A DNA stretch of 46,084 nt from NCBI GenBank assembly GCA_902798615.1, contig CADBXL010000022.1:9542-55625 (forward strand), in the 5' to 3' direction. The DNA is from an uncultured Bacteroidales bacterium. Lineage in GTDB: Bacteria; Bacteroidota; Bacteroidia; Bacteroidales; Bacteroidaceae. Under the pieces are notes generated by a model that had not been told where the DNA came from, ran no database searches, and saw nothing but the letters and a program-made list of their open reading frames with translations. Shown piece by piece: positions 1 through 9,300 of this stretch; the stretch's first letter is position 1; each line of letters opens with the position of its first letter. Both the position numbers and the translations under genes were made by a program.

Positions 1-149
1 AAAAACCAATTAAAACAAAAGAATACAAAAGAAAACATTTTGTTTTTATATGTTTTTATTGGTTTTTCCCTGTTTTTTTAGATGGCGAAAGCAAATAGCA
101 AGTCGTCGAACTCACATTATTTCATATTCAGAAAAAAAGTTTTCAAAAA

Positions 150-476
150 ACTCGTCACTCGTCACCCGTAACGCTGTAAGTTGTTGTGGCATTGAGGCTT
201 ACAGCGCTAATTTACCCCATACCACTCGTCACCCCACTCATTACCAAAATCCGTGTAACTCATTGATTATATGAATATTATATACGCTATTTACCCTCAC
301 ACCACTCGTCACCCATTTTTAGGGTGACGAGTGAATTAGCTCTGTAAGTTGTTCTATATCAGAATAATATATCAAGCGAGGGTGACGAGTGGGTGACGAG
401 TGCAACGAAATGAATCACCCGTGTAATTGCCTGATGCACATATTATTACAACGCTATGGGTGACGAGTTGACGAGT
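150..476. repeat. Cluster of GGGTGACGAGT boxes
   Basis: The word ACTCGTC or its complement TGACGAGT occurs at 150-164 (twice, 7 apart), 224-235, 304-314, 322-332, 380-390, 391-401, 458-468 and 469-476. The copies at 303-314 and 322-333 form a perfect 12-bp hairpin with a 7-base loop. The copies at 380 and 391 are exact 11-nt tandem repeats, and those at 461 and 469 are 8 apart. A second hairpin at 169-211 pairs CTGTAAG with CTTACAG. Function unknown; iteron-like in looks but no Rep gene is present. Confidence 0.75.
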
Positions 477-539
477 AGTGTAAAAATTCTTTTTTTCCAA
501 ATGTAAAAGTGAGCAATAAGGCTCAATGGCTGTTATGCC

Positions 540-619
540 TCCGTTGATCCTCCGATGATCCTCCGTTATAGGTCCGTTCCAGGTCCGTTTCAAGTCCGTT
601 CCAAATCCCATCGCTCTCC
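540..619. repeat. 11-nt tandem array 1
   Basis: TCC starts at 540, 551, 562, 573, 584, 595, 606 and 617: eight units spaced exactly 11 bases, the first six being TCCG. The bases between the anchors vary. A hairpin follows at once. Confidence 0.85.
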
Positions 620-856
620 CTTCTATGAAAGGGCGATAGAAGGGAGCTATATTGGGGGCTGAGCAAAGGCTCATCAAGCTGAAGCATGACACTTTTCATT
701 TATATTTCAGTGTTTCCCGTGTTCGAAATTTATCAAAATATTGCTCGGAGAAGTTGTATGTCTTGCGATTTTAGAATCTTTGTTGTGGTGAAGAGAGAGC
801 TTCAGACGCGAGGTCATATAGGGGTAAAAACACGTAAAAAGTACCGCCTTGGTGAG

Positions 857-895
857 TCTTATGTAGCTCTTATGCTGCTCTTATGTAGCTCTTAT
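857..895. repeat. 11-nt tandem array 2
   Basis: TCTTAT starts at 857, 868, 879 and 890, exactly 11 bases apart, with GTAGC or GCTGC between. Same period as the TCC-anchored arrays but a different anchor. Confidence 0.75.
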
Positions 896-1024
896 TCCGG
901 ATGGGAGCTTGAAGGGTATCATAATTGTCTTATTGAAATGGTATGTCGTTATTTGCAATTAGAATCCGGAAATACGTACCTTCAGTTTACACACACTACG
1001 AAGGAAAGTTTTCATGTGAAAAAT

Positions 1025-1055
1025 TTGGAAATGTCCGGGGGATTGATTAATTTTG
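1025..1055 (+). promoter_or_regulatory. Bacteroidetes promoter of DUF4153 gene
   Basis: TTG at 1025-1027 and TAATTTTG at 1048-1055 are separated by 20 bases and match the Bacteroidetes -33/-7 pattern. Transcription would start near 1060, about 60 bases before the ATG at 1123. Confidence 0.65.
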
Positions 1056-1122
1056 CAGATGTGTTTTTTTTCGCAAGAATAGCAATAACATATATAAAGA
1101 ATAGTAATCCCCCCCTTTTGTT

Positions 1123-2856
1123 ATGAAGATAAATCTATCTGCTTTCTGGAACAATAGCAAGGACACTGTACTAAGGTTTCCTGCTACTATCGCTTTTCTT
1201 GCCGCGTTGACTATTCTGATGATTGAAAATATCATTCTTGAAAAGTCTCCCGACTGGCTCACTTTCTTTTTCAGCGTTGGTATGCTTCTGACTCTCCTGC
1301 TGCATATCTGTACGGAGGAAAGAGAGGAATATGGACTTTCCAACGTGTTCAAAAAAACTAAGGCTGCGTTGCTGTGGCTTGGCTCTATTGCCGTGCTTGC
1401 AGCAGATGCCTACTCCCTGCATCTGAAGGCTTATATTGACGAATCTGTATATATAGCACAGAGTTCGGCTATACTGGCAATGCTCGTGGCAGTTTGTTTC
1501 TTTCCTTTCATGGGTGAGAAGGATGACAGGAAATCATGGAATTTCGTGCTGAGATTGGCTGTAGGAGCTGCTATCGGTATCCTTGTCGGACTCATCATGC
1601 TTGGCGGCTTGTGCCTGCTGTATATGGGTTCTGCTCAGCTATTCGATTTTGAGGCGGAATACAAGGTATATTACACCCTGTGTGTGCTGTGCCTTGTAAC
1701 GCTCCCTGTCTTGCTGTTCCTTATCCGTATTCCGTCGGGCGAAGACAAGTTCAACTCCAACGTTCCAAAGAATAAGTTTCTGATAGGCGTTACAAAGTTT
1801 CTGTTCCTGCCTTTGACCTTGCTCTATATGGCCGTTCTCTATGTCTATGGATTAAAGATACTCTTTACATGGACTCTGCCTCAAGGTATGCTGTCAATGC
1901 TCGTCTCTGTAATGATGTGCTCGGTGATAGCAATTACCTTCCTGCTATATCCGTATATTAGGGATAAGGAATATAATGGTTTCGAGGTTAAGATAACGCA
2001 GAAGCTTCCGCTACTCTCATTGCCTCTGCTCGTACTTATGAGCATAGGCCTTGGGCGTCGTTTCATGGATTATGGTATTACTGCCAATCGTCTTTATATG
2101 CTTACTTTCAACATCTGGCTGTATGCCGTAGCCATCGGATTATGGCTTTTAAAGGCAAGGAGGATTCATTGGATAAGTATCAGTTTCACGATGCTCGTTC
2201 TGCTTACTTCCGTTCATCCATGGAACTATAACAGAATTTACCAGAAGATACTGGTAAACAGATTCCTGGAGCTGAAGGCAAAGTATGGTATTCAACAGAA
2301 GGATCTTGATAATTTTAGATATGAGAGATTACTGAGCAAGATGCCGAAAAAGGATGCCATAGCATTCAATAACACTATCCATGATATTCGAAGCTATGAC
2401 TATAGGTGGGCGGATAAAGTATTGGGAGAAGAATGCAGCTGGGTTGGTTTGCAGAAAGAAGATTCTGTTTCTCTTGATGACCCTAAAAACAGCTATGAGA
2501 TGAATTACAGATACTCGTTCAAAAATATCCCTTTGACTGAAGGATATAAATATATAGAAGAGCTTGACAAATACAGTTGTTATTTGCTGACAGACGAGAC
2601 AACGTCAGAAAAAGGGACTATAGGATATGCCTGCAATGATTCCACTTTCATATATCGTGACAAGTGTCATGGGGATTTCCTTATCCGTCATAAGAATCTC
2701 AATGACTCTATAGTATATACGTTTAAGTCAGTCAAGGGAGATGCCCTGTTAATAAGCACAAGAATGGGCATAATCGACTATAAAAAGAATCATAAGGATA
2801 TGAATTTTAGCATAGGTGGATATATACTCTACAATAATCCGATAAAAAAAGAATAA
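1123..2856 (+). CDS. DUF4153 family multipass membrane protein
   Basis: A 577-residue integral membrane protein of the DUF4153 family. The first 360 residues contain about ten hydrophobic segments joined by short loops; the last 200 residues (from the NRFLELKAKYG region) are hydrophilic and probably form a soluble domain. Neither the molecular function nor the substrate of the family is known to me. The ATG at 1123 is chosen because it gives a short amphipathic start before the first membrane segment and follows a good promoter. The next gene begins 10 bases after the stop, so the two are probably cotranscribed. Family assignment is by recognition of the overall sequence pattern. Confidence 0.75.
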   Translation: MKINLSAFWNNSKDTVLRFPATIAFLAALTILMIENIILEKSPDWLTFFFSVGMLLTLLLHICTEEREEYGLSNVFKKTKAALLWLGSIAVLAADAYSLHLKAYIDESVYIAQSSAILAMLVAVCFFPFMGEKDDRKSWNFVLRLAVGAAIGILVGLIMLGGLCLLYMGSAQLFDFEAEYKVYYTLCVLCLVTLPVLLFLIRIPSGEDKFNSNVPKNKFLIGVTKFLFLPLTLLYMAVLYVYGLKILFTWTLPQGMLSMLVSVMMCSVIAITFLLYPYIRDKEYNGFEVKITQKLPLLSLPLLVLMSIGLGRRFMDYGITANRLYMLTFNIWLYAVAIGLWLLKARRIHWISISFTMLVLLTSVHPWNYNRIYQKILVNRFLELKAKYGIQQKDLDNFRYERLLSKMPKKDAIAFNNTIHDIRSYDYRWADKVLGEECSWVGLQKEDSVSLDDPKNSYEMNYRYSFKNIPLTEGYKYIEELDKYSCYLLTDETTSEKGTIGYACNDSTFIYRDKCHGDFLIRHKNLNDSIVYTFKSVKGDALLISTRMGIIDYKKNHKDMNFSIGGYILYNNPIKKE

Positions 2857-2866
2857 AGAAACAGAA

Positions 2867-3376
2867 ATGAAAACAATGCTGAAAACCATTATGGTATTTC
2901 TTGCCCTTCTCATGGGCACAGTTACAATGAATGCCCAGAAACATGGCATAAAGGTTCTCGTACTCTGCACAGGCAATACATGCCGCAGTCAGATGGCGCA
3001 CGGCTTCCTGGAATCTTACGGAAAAGATCTTGCTGTATATTCTGGCGGTGTAAAGGCTGAGCCTCGTGTCAATCCGAAGGCTGTACTCGTGATGCGTGAG
3101 ATGGGCATCGACATTAGTGACCACAAGCCTTGTCAGGTTGATGAATACGTGAACGAGGATTGGGATTATGTTATAACCGTATGTGATAATGCCAACAAGA
3201 CCTGCCCTGTCTTTAACGGTAACGTGAAGCATCGTATCCATATTCCTTTCGATGATCCGAGCAAGGTGACGGAGGGTACTTACGAGTTCAAGATGAACGA
3301 GTACCGCCGTGTTCGAGATGAAATCAATGACAAGTTCTTCAAGATCTACTGCGATATGGAGGAGAGGAAGAAATGA
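2867..3376 (+). CDS. Arsenate reductase-like LMW phosphatase fold protein with signal peptide
   Basis: A 169-residue protein of the low-molecular-weight tyrosine phosphatase/ArsC fold. The active loop C-TGNTC-R is at residues 34-40, and Cys39 plus Cys106 and Cys113 occupy the places of the redox cysteines of thioredoxin-coupled arsenate reductases, so arsenate reduction is the most likely chemistry. Unusually, residues 1-24 look like a signal peptide: basic start, hydrophobic stretch LALLMGTV and an NAQ end typical of Bacteroidetes exported proteins. An internal start at Met21 would give an ordinary cytoplasmic enzyme, but the ATG at 2867 lies 10 bases after the DUF4153 stop, which favours the long form. 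No arsR, arsenite pump or other ars gene is nearby. Confidence 0.75.
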   Translation: MKTMLKTIMVFLALLMGTVTMNAQKHGIKVLVLCTGNTCRSQMAHGFLESYGKDLAVYSGGVKAEPRVNPKAVLVMREMGIDISDHKPCQVDEYVNEDWDYVITVCDNANKTCPVFNGNVKHRIHIPFDDPSKVTEGTYEFKMNEYRRVRDEINDKFFKIYCDMEERKK

Positions 3377-3409
3377 TAGTATTCTGATGTGGAGGATTGC
3401 GACTTAGGG

Positions 3410-3913
3410 TTACAGTATCTTGGGATTCCATTGGTCTATTATACTAATCATTCGTGAAACAGATTGCTCGAATTTCTTGTTGAATACCACGGTATATGTA
3501 ACCCATAGTTTGTCGGAATGGACAGCCTTGGTATGGAAACGCATATCCTCCCAGCTTTTGTCGCCCTCCATATAGTCGCCATCGATGTAAACACAGTCTC
3601 TTTCTTGTATTATCTTGTCTGAATTCTGCTTCAGATATTGTATGGAGTCGATAACGGTTGTTTCTACCATCAGGTCGGTTCGGCCGTTGTAGTTGAATCG
3701 GTTTGCCCCGTCAGCGTTGTCTTCTGCAGGATACAGGAAGTCTGGGTATGAGATGTCGTAGCAATACATGTCATCGGTGAATGTTATCATATCAGATTTG
3801 TTGATGACATATTGGAATACCTTGACTTCATCATGACCGTATCCTGTCCATAGGTAATCTACGGACAATGCCATACATGCAAAAACTATGAATAATACAA
3901 GAAGTGATTTCAT
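3410..3913 (-). CDS. Hypothetical exported protein
   Basis: A 167-residue protein I do not recognise. Residues 1-18 form a hydrophobic signal peptide or anchor, and the rest is acidic and soluble with many Asp and Tyr. It has its own promoter (3935-3966) and is convergent with the ArsC-like gene, 33 bases away. The ATG at 3913 is supported by the signal sequence. Probably an envelope protein of unknown role. Confidence 0.6.
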   Translation of the reverse strand: MKSLLVLFIVFACMALSVDYLWTGYGHDEVKVFQYVINKSDMITFTDDMYCYDISYPDFLYPAEDNADGANRFNYNGRTDLMVETTVIDSIQYLKQNSDKIIQERDCVYIDGDYMEGDKSWEDMRFHTKAVHSDKLWVTYTVVFNKKFEQSVSRMISIIDQWNPKIL

Positions 3914-3934
3914 ACTCTTTTGGAATTGTCGAAG

Positions 3935-3966
3935 GCAAAGGTAAAAAGAAATCAGATAAATGCCAA
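3935..3966 (-). promoter_or_regulatory. Promoter of the 3913 gene
   Basis: On the minus strand TACCTTTG (3942-3935) is preceded by TTG (3966-3964) with 21 bases between. The ATG is about 20 bases downstream. Next to it, TCAGATAAATG at 3951-3961 is inverted relative to CATTTATCTGA (3980-3990), which is itself repeated as CATTTGTCTGA at 3991-4001, again an 11-nt period. Confidence 0.6.
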
Positions 3967-4078
3967 TTTTTCAAACTGACATTTATCTGACATTTGTCTG
4001 ACGATTAGCATAAGTTGTTGAGGACTAGGGTATAATCCGCAACAACCTTAAATATGAGTATGAATCTCTTTTTGCGTT

Positions 4079-4495
4079 TTATTTCATGCTTTCCACGAGG
4101 CGGGAGCCGTCGGGCTGCTCGGTGATAGAGATCTTTACCGTGTCGGCAGGGAGGATGTCTTCGATGAGTTCTGGCCATTCCATAAGGCAGACAGAGCCGG
4201 ATTCTACATAGTCCTCGAAGCCGATGTCATAGACCTCTTCCTGCTTCTTGATTCGGTAGAAGTCGAAGTGATAGACAGGTTCGCCCTGTCCGTCGGTGTA
4301 TTCGTTTACGATGGCGAAGGTAGGGGATGTGATGACGTCCTTCACGCCAAGTTCCTCACAGATTGCCTTGATGAATGTTGTCTTTCCTGCGCCCATGTGG
4401 CCGTAGAAGGCAAAGATGGTGTTGTCGCCCATTGCTGCCACAAATTGCTTGGCAGCCTCGTTGATATGAGCTAAATCATCAATTTTTATTTTCAT
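4079..4495 (-). CDS. tsaE: TsaE, tRNA threonylcarbamoyladenosine ATPase subunit
   Basis: A 138-residue P-loop ATPase that works with TsaB and TsaD in making the t6A modification at position 37 of ANN-decoding tRNAs in the cytoplasm. The Walker A motif GHMGAGKTT is at residues 32-40, followed by the family signature TSPTFAIVNEY and then a Walker B-like YHFDFYR. Length is normal. It is the last gene in the aroA-porW-porX-tsaE run, 108 bases after porX with a small palindrome in the gap. The imperfect dyad GTTGTTG...CAACAAC at 4014-4046 beyond the stop could help terminate transcription but lacks a clear T tract. Confidence 0.92.
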   Translation of the reverse strand: MKIKIDDLAHINEAAKQFVAAMGDNTIFAFYGHMGAGKTTFIKAICEELGVKDVITSPTFAIVNEYTDGQGEPVYHFDFYRIKKQEEVYDIGFEDYVESGSVCLMEWPELIEDILPADTVKISITEQPDGSRLVESMK

Positions 4496-4539
4496 AATGT
4501 GTGTTTATTATTATACTATTTGCGTTTAGCTTACTAACT

Positions 4540-4594
4540 TGCCCTTGCCCCTCTACGGGGAAAGGATGTCCGAAGGACAGGAAAGGGGCTGTAG
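4540..4594. repeat. Palindromic GC-rich repeat, divergent copy
   Basis: Between porX and tsaE. GCCCCT and AGGGGC form outer arms and TGTCC-gaa-GGACA an inner hairpin, with CTACGGGG in the left part. It resembles the larger GC-rich element at 6200, 22942 and 34537 but is shorter and diverged. Confidence 0.55.
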
Positions 4595-4603
4595 TTTGGC
4601 TTT

Positions 4604-6178
4604 TTATTTTTTCCTTCCCTTCATCGTGATGAGTGGGATGAGCATTTCCTCCATGGAGATACCGCCGTGCTGGAAGGTGTCCTTATAATACTGCACGTAG
4701 TAGTTGTAGTTGTTCGGGTAGGCAAAGAAATCGTTGCCGGTGGCGAACACGTAGCTCGTGGAGAGGTTTGGTGCAGGGAGCTGCGCTTTCTGTGGCTCCT
4801 TGATGACGAAGAGGTCCTTGCTGTTGTAGGACAGGTTCTTGCCGAGCTTATAGCGCAGGTTGGTGTTGGTGTTGCGGTCGCCTACTATCTTCACCGGACG
4901 GTCGGCGCGTATGCTGCCATGATCGGTGGTGAGGATGACGCGGTAGTCGGTTTGGGCGAGGGCGGTGAATAGTTCGGAGAGTACCGAGTGCTTGAACCAG
5001 CTTAGGGAGATGCTTCGGTATGCGCTCTCGTTGTTTGCAAGCTCGCGCACCATCTTCGACTCTGTTCGTGCGTGGGATAGCATATCAATGAAATTGATTA
5101 CTACCACGTTGAGGTCGTTCTGCTGAAGTGACTTGAACTGCTGCATGAGTTTGTCACCACCGTTTGAGTCATTTATCTTATGATATGAGAATGTGTCGTG
5201 ACGGCGGTAGCGTTCTATCTGAGTCTTGATAAGCGGTGCCTCGTTGAGATTCTTACCTTCGTCCTCGTCCTCGTCAACCCATAGCTCTGGGAACATCTTG
5301 GCTATCTGCTGTGGCATGAGACCGCTGAAGATGGCGTTACGCGCATACTGCGTGGCTGTTGGCAGGATGCTAGTGTAGAGGTCTTCCTCTATGTCGAACA
5401 TATCGCCTATCTCCTCAGCAAGCACGCGCCATTGATCGTAACGGAAGTTATCAATTACGATGAGGAACACCTTCTCTCCCTTGTCAAGAAGAGGGAATAT
5501 CTTGGTCTTGAATATGTCGGGAGACATTATGGGGTGTTGAGGGTTGGATGATGGATGTTGGGGTGGGGTAGGTGCAACCCAGTCCATGTAGTTCTTCTTT
5601 ATGAACTTGGCGAAACCGAGGTTAGCCTCTTCCTTCTGCATCTTCAGCATCTCGGTCATGGAGGACTGTGTGGCGGACAGTTCCAGTTCCCATCGCACAA
5701 GGAGTTTATACACCTCTTTCCAATCGTCGATGCTACGGCAATCGGAAATCTTCATTGATATGTTCTGGAAGTTCTGCTGATAGCCTGTCTGTGTCACCTC
5801 GGTGACAATCTCGCGGCTGTGTATGTTCTTCTTTAGGGAGAGGAGAATCTGCATGGGATTGACTGGCTTGATGAGGTAGTCGGCAATCTTCTTGCCGATA
5901 GCCTGATCCATGATGTCTTCTTCCTCGCTCTTTGTCACCATGACGACGGGAGTCTGCGGCTGTATGTCCTTGATGCGCTGGAGTGTTTCGAGTCCGGACA
6001 TACCCGGCATCATCTCGTCGAGGAAGACGAGATCGAATGTCTGTTGCTGACATTGCTCAATGGCGTCGAGACCATTGCTCACCGTCACTACATCGTAGCC
6101 TTTCTTCTCAAGGAAGATGATATGGGCGCGGAGATGTTCAATCTCATCGTCAACCCAAAGTAAATGTCCGTTTGTCAT
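4604..6178 (-). CDS. porX: PorX, response regulator with PglZ phosphatase domain
   Basis: A 524-residue two-domain regulator. Residues 1-120 are a receiver domain: acidic pair VDDE near the start, phosphoacceptor Asp in VFLDEMMPG, conserved Lys in VTKSEEE. Residues 200-524 are a PglZ/alkaline-phosphatase-like domain with DNFRYDQW, NFIDMLSHAR and TTDHGS carrying probable metal ligands. In Porphyromonas gingivalis PorX, together with the kinase PorY, controls type IX secretion, and its PglZ domain is reported to cleave oligonucleotides. Length matches known PorX. It follows porW, an envelope component of the same system, and precedes tsaE. No PorY-type kinase is adjacent. Confidence 0.92.
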   Translation of the reverse strand: MTNGHLLWVDDEIEHLRAHIIFLEKKGYDVVTVSNGLDAIEQCQQQTFDLVFLDEMMPGMSGLETLQRIKDIQPQTPVVMVTKSEEEDIMDQAIGKKIADYLIKPVNPMQILLSLKKNIHSREIVTEVTQTGYQQNFQNISMKISDCRSIDDWKEVYKLLVRWELELSATQSSMTEMLKMQKEEANLGFAKFIKKNYMDWVAPTPPQHPSSNPQHPIMSPDIFKTKIFPLLDKGEKVFLIVIDNFRYDQWRVLAEEIGDMFDIEEDLYTSILPTATQYARNAIFSGLMPQQIAKMFPELWVDEDEDEGKNLNEAPLIKTQIERYRRHDTFSYHKINDSNGGDKLMQQFKSLQQNDLNVVVINFIDMLSHARTESKMVRELANNESAYRSISLSWFKHSVLSELFTALAQTDYRVILTTDHGSIRADRPVKIVGDRNTNTNLRYKLGKNLSYNSKDLFVIKEPQKAQLPAPNLSTSYVFATGNDFFAYPNNYNYYVQYYKDTFQHGGISMEEMLIPLITMKGRKK

Positions 6179-6199
6179 AGGTAAAAGCGAAAACTACGG

Positions 6200-6331
6200 C
6201 CTCTCCCCCCGCCCTCTCCCGTAGAGAGGGAGCTGGAAGGCGAAAGGCTTGTGATTATAAATTATTCATTATCAATTATAATAGGCGCTCCGGCTCCCTC
6301 CCTACGGGGGAGGGCGGGGGGAGAGGCCGTT
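6200..6331. repeat. GC-rich palindromic intergenic element
   Basis: About 130 bp between porW and porX. The left arm (6200-6234) reads GCCTCTCCCC...GTAGAGAGGGAGC and the right arm (6291-6330) carries CCGGCTCCCTCCCTACGGGG and then GGCGGGGGGAGAGGCC, its inverted complement, around an AT-rich centre. The arms can form a very stable hairpin in DNA or RNA. Copies of the same element are at 22942 and 34537. Confidence 0.85.
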
Positions 6332-9300
6332 CTAGAACCCATCCAACTCATAATATTCATCCTCAAGAAGCTTTGAGTCTTCCTTGATGCTGTCATCAAG
6401 AATGATATTCTCCTCTTGTTGAGGCTCTTCTGGCTTCTTGGTATCCTCAACGATGATGATATCCTCGGTCGGGGTGTTGTTGACCTCTGGAGTCTTCTCT
6501 TCAAGGATGAAGCTGTCCTCTGTCTGAGGCTGCTCTGCGGCAGGGGTGGTTGGGATATCAAGGATGACCTCCGTATCCTCGCTTTGAGTCTGGACAGGTG
6601 TTTCTTTTTCTTCCGTAGGAATGGTTATTGTCTCCTCTGTCGGAGGCAGCTCTTTGGCAGGGGTAGTTGGGATGTCAAGGATGACCTCAGTATCCTCGCT
6701 TTGAGTCTGGGCAGGAGTTTCTTTTTCTTCCGCAGGAATAGTTATGGTTTCCTCTGTCTGAGGCTGCTCTGTGGCGGGAATAGTTGGGAAATCAAGGATG
6801 ACCTCCGTATCCTCGGTTTGAGTCTTGACAGGAGAATCTGCCTCTACTGTTGGAACAGTTATGATATCCTCTGTCTGTGGCTGGGTTTGAGTATCTTCCG
6901 TAGGAACGGCGATAGTATCTTCTGTCTGTGGGGTGAGAACATCATTCTGAGGCATATCCAATCCGAATGAGTTGTTATTGTCATCTTCGCCTTCTCTTTC
7001 CTCTGAACCTGAAACAGGAGCTGCACCATTAGGAGCAACTGTTTCGGAAGGAAGTGCAGGAGCAACGTTCACGTTCCTTCTGTTGATATCCTTCTCTATT
7101 GCCTTCTCATCATAGTCTGGCTCATAGAGCATATATGGATTGTCAACTTTGAGAGGCTGGAAATGCTCTGTGTAGAAGGCATCGTATTCGTTGTAGCTAT
7201 ATTGCGTGCCGAGCATAGGGAGGTTCTCGTTGCTTATCACAACAGAACGGCTACCCTTTGCCGCATTCATCATACCATCGTTCTTATATAGTACGCGGGC
7301 ATACTGACGAGCCTCGTCAAATGAACGGAAGCCTGTCACCGTCATGTGGTGAAGTCCGGCAGCCTCTACAATCTCAATATTGAAATTACGTACCACGAAA
7401 TTGCTGAAGTTGAACTTAGCCAACTGGAACAGCAGTTTGTTCTCGCTTATGGAGTCTGGATTATATACGAACATAAAGGTGAACTCTGTGTTCCTCTCGT
7501 CTGAGAATCCCTTTGCATTCGTGGTGTCCTTATCCGACATCACGGCTGTGCGACGGTTCCAAACATCGTTCATGTTGAAGTTACCGCCCATAAGGGTGCG
7601 ACCTTGACGAACACCATTTATAATCATACCTGCAAGTTCGCTCACCTTACTCTGCGGATATGCCTTTACGAGTGTGTCGAGTCGGGCAAGACATCCGTCG
7701 GCATCGCCCTCGTTGAGCTTGCTAAGTCCTGATATGAACAGGAACTTATCCCTGTTGTCGCCCATAGGGAAACGCTTGTCGGATATGCTTGAGTTCTTCT
7801 TCACCTCCTCGAAGCGGTCATTCTGGAAGGCATCGTATGTGGCAGCGTAGAGTGAATCTTCGATATGTGTGCCATACTTTGCATTCTCCTCGAAATAAGG
7901 ATCTGTGAGAATGGTTGTCCATTTAGATTCTGCACATTCATTCTTCATCCTGTTTAGATACATCTGTGCCTTGAGATTATCGCCCTTGCGGGAGTAGAGC
8001 AGGTACATGTGATAATATACCTCGTCCTTTGTCTTGGTGTCGGGGAAATCGCGGAGCAGACGGAGGAATGATTTCTCGGAGAGGTTTAGGTTTTCGAGCT
8101 TATCCTTGAAGATGACGGCAGAATGGAACAGACCATCCTCAATCTGTGCGTTGCTTTCTTCGAGTTGCTCAGCTGTGAATGGAATCTGTGCAAGATAATA
8201 CTCACGCTTGTGAGGATCATTGGCTGCGGTGTCAAGACGCGCCTTCTCTTTCTCGGCTTTCTCTTCAACGGCAGCTATGGAGTCGCGCTGTTCCTCGGTA
8301 AGCTCAGTCTCCTGAGATTCCTCGTCGGCAAGATTGCCTACATTTGATTTGTTTACGCGTTGCCAGTTATCTACGTTGTCGCGTTTTCCCCATGTGCGTG
8401 CGAAGGCTTGCTTACCTTGCTGAACAGCAGTAGGGTTATAGAAATACCATGCAGCCTCTCTTTTTCCCGTAGGACGGTTGTTCTGCTGCGTAGAGGTGCT
8501 CTGTCTTCGTCCTGTATCGTTTTTTGCCTGTACGGCAGCCACATTCTCCTCAGCTTCCTTGTCGCGCTCTTCCTTCTCTTTCTTCTTGAGTGCGGTTATA
8601 ACGCGGTCGATAGCCGCATTACGGTCTTTCTCACTCATCTTGGCAAGAAGCTGGAGAGAGTCCTGAAGCTCTATGGTATTGGTAAAGGGGGTGAGCTCGT
8701 CGAGTATCTTACTGCGCTTCGAAAGTTGCTCATAGTCGTCGCGGTCCTTGTCGAGGAGTCCGATAGCCTCGCCATAGCAACGTCCGGCATCACCGTATTT
8801 CTCCTTTGCCCAATATAAATCGCCGAGATGCAGCAACAAAACACCTTTCTCAATGCCTGAACGTGTAGCCTTCGTGTTTCCTGCCTCGTATGCGTAGATA
8901 GCCTGAGTGGTATCTTTCAGGGTGAGATAGATATTACCGATGGCATAATATACCTGATCGAGATAATCCTTGTTGTTCTCATCGGATGCCATGCGTTTCA
9001 GGCGACTAATCATCTTTCGTGCTTGACTGCCGTCAGCAAGGACCTCGGTCATAGCTATTCGGGCATTGAACTCCACCTCGTAAGGCGGATTCTGCCTTAT
9101 CACTTTCTTGAATGCCTTGTAAGCCTCGTCCTTATGTCCGAGTGCAGCCTCTACTTGTCCGAGAAGGTAGTATTCACGCGCACGCTGCTTTGAGCGCATT
9201 TCATGTTTTACCACCTTGCGCAGGTATTTCGCCGCATTCTCCATATCGCCGATGTGGAGGTAGTAGTCGGCGTAGGTGTAGTCCCATTCCTTCTGCGCAC

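Larger units (their letters stand above)
1..1122. other. Gene-free repeat-rich region
   Basis: I see no credible gene here. The first 120 bases are AT-rich. Bases 150-476 hold a cluster of GGGTGACGAGT boxes in both orientations. Bases 540-619 and 857-895 hold two arrays of 11-nt units. A hairpin follows at about 613-646, with TCCCTTCTAT pairing with ATAGAAGGGA. The right end carries the promoter of the DUF4153 gene. Short open frames here run through the repeats and the promoter and look like chance frames. Confidence 0.7.

Noticed and set aside
150-476. Plasmid-type replication origin
   Set aside because: Iteron-like boxes exist, but there is no Rep gene, no DnaA box that I could find, and the flanks are chromosomal.
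540-619. CRISPR array
   Set aside because: The conserved part is only 3-4 bases with 11-nt spacing, there are no unique spacers, and no cas gene is present.
50-692. Two short open frames (50-274 plus, 372-692 minus)
   Set aside because: They read through GGGTGACGAGT boxes and arrays, with no start context or recognisable protein.
686-1126. Open frame of 146 codons on the plus strand
   Set aside because: It runs through an 11-nt array and the promoter of the DUF4153 gene, and its composition is not protein-like.
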